From positions 1 to 64,000 of the forward strand of contig PERU01000009.1 of NCBI GenBank assembly GCA_002928965.1: a DNA stretch of 64,000 nucleotides, written 5' to 3'. Both the position numbers and the translations under genes were made by a program. Numbering within the stretch: the first letter of the stretch is position 1; every line of letters starts with the position of its first letter. This document shows, piece after piece, positions 60,289 to 64,000 of this stretch. This stretch comes from Methylomonas sp. Its GTDB lineage: Bacteria; Pseudomonadota; Gammaproteobacteria; Methylococcales; Methylomonadaceae. The notes under the pieces were generated by a model. It was not told the DNA's origin. It saw only the letters and a program-made list of their open reading frames with translations, and ran no database searches.

Positions 60289-61512
60289 CTATTTGCCTGA
60301 GACCAGCGAAAACAGCGCCTGAAAAAACGCGTAATACACAAAACCCACCATAGAGCCAATCACCAAAATCATCACCGGTTCGATTAACGCCGACATGCGT
60401 TTGATGGCAATTTCCAACAGCTTTTCATAATAAATACCCAATTCCTGTAACACGCTATCCAGGCTGCCGGTGTTTTCGCCAACAGCAATCATTTGCACCA
60501 CCAGCGGCGGAATTTTAGGGTGTTCGATACTGCTGGCCACATCCTGTCCCTCCAGAATCCGGCTCGACGCATCCTGCAATTTATCGCTATATACCCGATT
60601 GCCCAGCAGATTGGCGGTGATTTTCATCGAATCGAATACCGTCACCCCACTGCGCAACAAAATCGATAACGCCCAGGCCAGTTGCGCCATCGCGCCGGTG
60701 ATCAACATCGAGCCGATCACCGGAATCCGCAGCAACAGCTGATCGATCCATAACCGGCCCTGGCGGGTTTGATAAACCAGCAGCACACTGATGATAAAGG
60801 CGACCACGCTGCCGATAATCAGCAACCCGTGATGGTGAATATAATCGGAAAGATCGATCAATAACTGCGTCGAAGGCGGCAGGGCTTTGCCTTTGCCCAG
60901 CAGGAATTTGGCGAACTTGGGAATGATCTGTACCACCATGAAAATCCCCACGCCAATGGCAGCCAGCACCACGATGGCCGGATAAATCATGGCATTGATC
61001 ATCTGTGCCCGCAGCGCGGCTTTTTTATCCAGATGAATCGCCAGTCGTTCCATGATCTCATCCAGATCGCCGGTGTTTTCGCCGGCTACCACTAGGTTGA
61101 TGGCCATATCCGGAAATACCGCCTTATGCTTGCTCATCGCTACCGACAAGGCCTGACCGGCTTCGATGTCTTTCAACATTAGCCGGATGGTCAGATTCAG
61201 CCGGCTATTGGAAAATTGCGATTTGGCCAGTTCCAGCGCATGCGAAACCGACAACCCCGCCCGCAACATAAAAGCCATTTGCCGAAAGAAAAAAATCATC
61301 GACGAAGTACTGACCGAGCGTTGCGACGCCAGCCAGTCGGCAAAATTGGCCTGACCTAAAAAACCGGATCGAGAGCCGCCGTGTGTTAATTCCATCACCC
61401 GCAAGCCGCGTTGACGCAACTGCAGGGCGGCAGCAGCAGAATCATCTGCTTGCACATTACCTGTCACTTCAGCACCCGTGGCATCCAGCGCAGTATAGGA
61501 AAACTGTCCCAT
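60289..61512 (-). CDS. GspF/PilC-family platform protein (second copy)
   Basis: A 407-aa inner-membrane protein with two repeated GspF domains (FFRQMAFMLRAGLSVSHALE; LAWALSILLRSGVTVFDSMK) and three TM segments (MIYPAIVVLAAIGVGIFMVV; HGLLIIGSVVAFIISVLLVY; PVMILVIGSMVGFVYYAFFQ). The start GQFSYTALDATGAEVTGNV is typical. It starts 2 nt after the GspE-like stop. It differs clearly in sequence from the gspF at 47109, so it belongs to a separate machine. Confidence 0.92.
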   Translation of the reverse strand: MGQFSYTALDATGAEVTGNVQADDSAAAALQLRQRGLRVMELTHGGSRSGFLGQANFADWLASQRSVSTSSMIFFFRQMAFMLRAGLSVSHALELAKSQFSNSRLNLTIRLMLKDIEAGQALSVAMSKHKAVFPDMAINLVVAGENTGDLDEIMERLAIHLDKKAALRAQMINAMIYPAIVVLAAIGVGIFMVVQIIPKFAKFLLGKGKALPPSTQLLIDLSDYIHHHGLLIIGSVVAFIISVLLVYQTRQGRLWIDQLLLRIPVIGSMLITGAMAQLAWALSILLRSGVTVFDSMKITANLLGNRVYSDKLQDASSRILEGQDVASSIEHPKIPPLVVQMIAVGENTGSLDSVLQELGIYYEKLLEIAIKRMSALIEPVMILVIGSMVGFVYYAFFQALFSLVSGK

Positions 61513-61514
61513 AA

Positions 61515-63167
61515 TCAGCTCATACTCAGTATGTCGCGGGTTTTATGCAGTGCCACATCACGCAGTTCGTCCAGTGTGGTCAAGCCCAGCCGTACTTTTC
61601 GGCAGCCGTCTTCCCACATAAATTGCAATCGCTCGCCGGCGTGGGCTTCAATGGCTTCTTCATCCGCACCGCGCGCCACCAGACGCGCCAGTTTTTCATC
61701 GAACCACAAGGTTTCAAACAGTCCTAGCCGACCGCGAAACCCGGCGCCCTGGCAGACCACACAACCCACCGGTTCGTAAATCAACACGCCCGCCTCATCC
61801 ACCGCGCCCAATTCCAACAACTCAGCCGCCGTGGCCGGACGGGCGCGGCGACAATGGCTGCACAAACGCCGAACTAATCGCTGGGCAATCACCGCCGCCA
61901 TGGTCGAGCCGATCAAAAACGGCTCGCAGCCAATATCGATTAAACGGGTGACGGCGCTCACCGCATTGTTGGTGTGCAGGGTGGAAAACACTAAATGCCC
62001 GGTCATCGCCGCTTTGACCGCTACATCCGCGGTTTCATGGTCGCGAATTTCGCCCACCATCAACACATCCGGGTCATGACGTAGAAACGAGCGTAAGGCG
62101 TCGGCAAAACTGATTTTCGGCCCGGTCTGCACTTGCGATACACCGTCCATCACGTATTCGATGGGGTTTTCCACCGTCATGATATTCAGGTGGGGCTGAT
62201 TGATTTCCTGTAAAGCCGCAAACAACGTCGTGGATTTGCCGCTCCCGGTCGGCCCGGTCAGCAACACCATTCCATAAGGTTTATGAATCACCTGCCGAAA
62301 CCGCCGCAAATCCTCGTTCATCATGCCCAGATCGGTCAAGGTCAAACCGCTGGCTTCCTGTCCCAGCAAACGCATGGTGATGCGCTCGCCCAGACGGGTC
62401 GGCGCCGTGGCTACCCGGATATTGAATTCCTTATTGATCGGCGGCGACAAACGATACGAAAAGCCGCCGTCCTGCGGCTGGCGCTGTTCGGCAATGTCCA
62501 GACCGGATAACACCTTGACTCGCGACACCAGCGCCGAGGCCGAGGCATTCACATCCACCGGATAATCGCGCAATTTGCCGTCCACCCGCAGCCTTACCCG
62601 CAAGCCGGCCACATCGCTGAGCAGATGAATGTCCGAGGCCCGATACAAATACGCCTCGCGAATGATGGTATCCAGCACTTGTACCAAATCGGCATCATTT
62701 TCCGCAGAAAGCGTGTTGGCTGCCTCCGTTGCGGTTTTGGCGGTCAGTGCCTTGCTGACTTTATGTTGCAACACCGCCAAATCGGCTGTGGCCAGAGGCA
62801 ACATCTGTCCCAGCAGGCGTTGAACCGAATCGATACCGGCTCGGTCACCAGGATCGCCCGTGATCAGCCAGACCTGCTCTTCATCGCGCATTGGCAAAAT
62901 CAGTTTGCGTTGCACCAGACTGGGAGGTATTTTTTTCAGCAACAGGCTGTCAACTACCAGCGGCTGTAGATCGAGATACGGTACGCTAAACAGCTCCGCC
63001 ACTGCCCGGTAAAAGGCCGACAATGGAAAGCGATAATGCGCTTGCACCAGACTCAACGCCGACATGCGCTGCCGGCGCGCCTCCAAACGAAGGCGTTCCA
63101 GCACGTGCGGTTCGATCAAGCCACAACGCAGGCCGGCATCCAATAATTGTTCGTCGTTGATCGCCAT
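61515..63167 (-). CDS. GspE/PilB-family assembly ATPase (second copy, MshE-like)
   Basis: 550 aa. The N-terminal ~150 residues form a GspE-N-type domain (LRCGLIEPHVLERLRLEARR; FRAVAEL-like FYRAVAELFSVPYLDLQPL). Walker A is GPTGSGKS, Walker B MVGEIRDHETADVA, and the zinc pair CSHCRR and CVVCQGAGFRGR is present. It powers pilin or pseudopilin assembly. It lies in an operon with the PilO-like gene 3 nt upstream and the GspF-like gene 2 nt downstream. Gene order resembles MSHA-type pilus loci. Confidence 0.92.
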   Translation of the reverse strand: MAINDEQLLDAGLRCGLIEPHVLERLRLEARRQRMSALSLVQAHYRFPLSAFYRAVAELFSVPYLDLQPLVVDSLLLKKIPPSLVQRKLILPMRDEEQVWLITGDPGDRAGIDSVQRLLGQMLPLATADLAVLQHKVSKALTAKTATEAANTLSAENDADLVQVLDTIIREAYLYRASDIHLLSDVAGLRVRLRVDGKLRDYPVDVNASASALVSRVKVLSGLDIAEQRQPQDGGFSYRLSPPINKEFNIRVATAPTRLGERITMRLLGQEASGLTLTDLGMMNEDLRRFRQVIHKPYGMVLLTGPTGSGKSTTLFAALQEINQPHLNIMTVENPIEYVMDGVSQVQTGPKISFADALRSFLRHDPDVLMVGEIRDHETADVAVKAAMTGHLVFSTLHTNNAVSAVTRLIDIGCEPFLIGSTMAAVIAQRLVRRLCSHCRRARPATAAELLELGAVDEAGVLIYEPVGCVVCQGAGFRGRLGLFETLWFDEKLARLVARGADEEAIEAHAGERLQFMWEDGCRKVRLGLTTLDELRDVALHKTRDILSMS

Positions 63168-63170
63168 GGG

Positions 63171-63896
63171 CTACAAAGCCAACACCAGTTCGGCCATTAA
63201 TTCCTGTGGATAACCGGGCATGGACACCACCGGTATTTTTTCGATGCTCAACCGCAGCACCGCCACATGAAATGGCAGTGCATCCAGATCATGAATGAAC
63301 CGGTTCAGTGCCATGTAAGAACCTTCCAACTCCAGGCGACGCAAGGGCCGTGCATACATAGAACCCGCCGACATACGGTTAATCCAGCCTTCGCTGAGCT
63401 GTGGAATCGTCAGCTCAACAGCCGGCATCGCCGCTGTAGAGGCTGCGGCTTGGGCCGCCTGTAGTTTACGGGCTTTCTTGCTGGTGAGAGGCGGGTTTGC
63501 CCCGGTAGCAGCGGTGGTTGGCAAGGGTTTATAGTCTTCATTGGCCCGTACATTCACCAGAGCATTACGTGCCACCCTGGAAATGTCGACGATCAGCAAC
63601 TGCGAATCGGTCGGCGCCAGTCGCCGCTCGGCGGAATCGGACTGACTTTTCAGGGTCAGCACCAGCTGTTCCTGTTCATGCAGTTGCTGATCCAGCCTAT
63701 CCAGATCATCTTCCGGTTGTTCAGGAATGCTGGTGGTACGGGAACGTTGCTCGGTGGCGTCCGCTGCCTGCTGCAGTTCACCGATGCTGCGATGGGCGGG
63801 CATAAAACGCAACCAGACATAGCCGCCGACTACAATCACACAAACGGACAGCGCAATCAGCAACTGCTCGCGATTACTCAAATGAGGTAGTTTCAT
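63171..63896 (-). CDS. PilO/MshJ-like pilus assembly protein
   Basis: 241 aa. An N-terminal TM helix (LLIALSVCVIVVGGYVWLRF) is followed by a coiled coil (DDLDRLDQQLHEQEQLVLTL) and a C-terminal beta/alpha domain (LRRLELEGSYMALNRFIHDL; LRLSIEKIPVVS), the PilO/GspM plan. A Q/A-rich basic insert (KKARKLQAAQAAASTAA) lies near the middle. It would form a periplasmic platform with a PilN-like partner, whose gene overlaps its start by 23 nt. Confidence 0.8.
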   Translation of the reverse strand: MKLPHLSNREQLLIALSVCVIVVGGYVWLRFMPAHRSIGELQQAADATEQRSRTTSIPEQPEDDLDRLDQQLHEQEQLVLTLKSQSDSAERRLAPTDSQLLIVDISRVARNALVNVRANEDYKPLPTTAATGANPPLTSKKARKLQAAQAAASTAAMPAVELTIPQLSEGWINRMSAGSMYARPLRRLELEGSYMALNRFIHDLDALPFHVAVLRLSIEKIPVVSMPGYPQELMAELVLAL

Positions 63897-64000
63897 GATT
63901 TTTTTTATCCGATAGTCGAATGATTTTGCCCTCCGGTCCGGCCAGTTTGACCAGACGCATGGAAATACTAAAGCCGTTGGCGTTCATCGGCCCCTTGTTG
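63874..64000 (-). CDS. 3' end of a PilN/MshI-like gene (partial)
   Basis: The last ~42 codons of a gene running off the window. The readable end is GFSISMRLVKLAGPEGKIIR followed by LSDKKNHETTSFE and TAA at 63874-63876. It overlaps the PilO-like start by 23 nt, as expected for a coupled pilN-pilO-type pair. The assignment rests on position only. Confidence 0.55.
   Translation of the reverse strand, partial: NKGPMNANGFSISMRLVKLAGPEGKIIRLSDKKNHETTSFE

Noticed and set aside
1-64000. CRISPR array, tRNA or rRNA genes
   Set aside because: No regularly spaced direct repeats and no cloverleaf or rRNA-like sequence noticed on reading; a covariance-model scan would be needed to exclude a small RNA.

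Overview
The window looks like a chromosomal segment of a gammaproteobacterium. A type I methanotroph such as Methylomonas is plausible, from the mix of quinol NO reductase, bacterial glgC, PEP-CTERM-type and dockerin-type surface proteins and the LapD/LapG pair, but the genus is inference because no taxonomic marker gene is present. Nearly all DNA is coding, with short gaps and many start/stop overlaps.

Layout. 126-1810: an IS1182-family insertion sequence. 2148-8689 (minus strand): glgC, then going upstream a cupin, a 56-aa rubredoxin, a uracil-DNA-glycosylase-like protein, a DUF488 protein, a second cupin, quinol-type nitric oxide reductase (norB) and a flavin reductase. From the cupin at 3513 to the reductase this reads as a nitric-oxide stress module. 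8690-9621: a long divergent intergenic region.

9622-39751 (plus strand): the centrepiece, one uninterrupted ~30 kb run of 22 genes with spacing from overlap to tens of bases, encoding an extracellular contractile injection system (eCIS; Afp/PVC-like). It has a DUF4255 cap, sheath, a sheath-derived second protein, two tube proteins, a tube-binding baseplate protein, a 53-aa DUF5908-type protein, hub and spike as separate genes, gp25, a J-like and a P2-I-like baseplate protein, an AAA+ ATPase, a 1179-aa DUF4157 candidate cargo with HExxH and HNH-like motifs, and a TPR protein. Between baseplate and ATPase lie three tandem paralogues sharing an N-terminal module and two proteins I cannot assign. 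No canonical PAAR tip, tail fibre or giant tape measure was recognised.

39752-41389: an integron-type cassette patch without an integrase (CALIN-like): an attC-like site, a cassette gene interrupted by a -1 frameshift exactly at A AAA AAC, a well-formed attC, a second cassette gene, and the 5' half of a third attC. A HEPN/MNT toxin-antitoxin pair (41390-42024) and a hypothetical gene follow.

43136-53664: type II secretion genes gspC-D-E-F followed by two likely secreted phosphate-scavenging enzymes (alkaline phosphatase; an ExeM-like nuclease with a Pho-box-like promoter and a C-terminal dockerin-like repeat), with a lipoprotein between them. A cohesin-like PEP-CTERM-type protein comes next (53713-54369), suggesting a surface-tethered nuclease. 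54640-57208 is lapG-lapD (c-di-GMP control of adhesin release), followed on the other strand by a PKD-bearing metalloprotease. 59818-64000 (minus) is part of a second type II secretion/type IV pilus-like (MSHA-like) assembly operon, cut by the window end.
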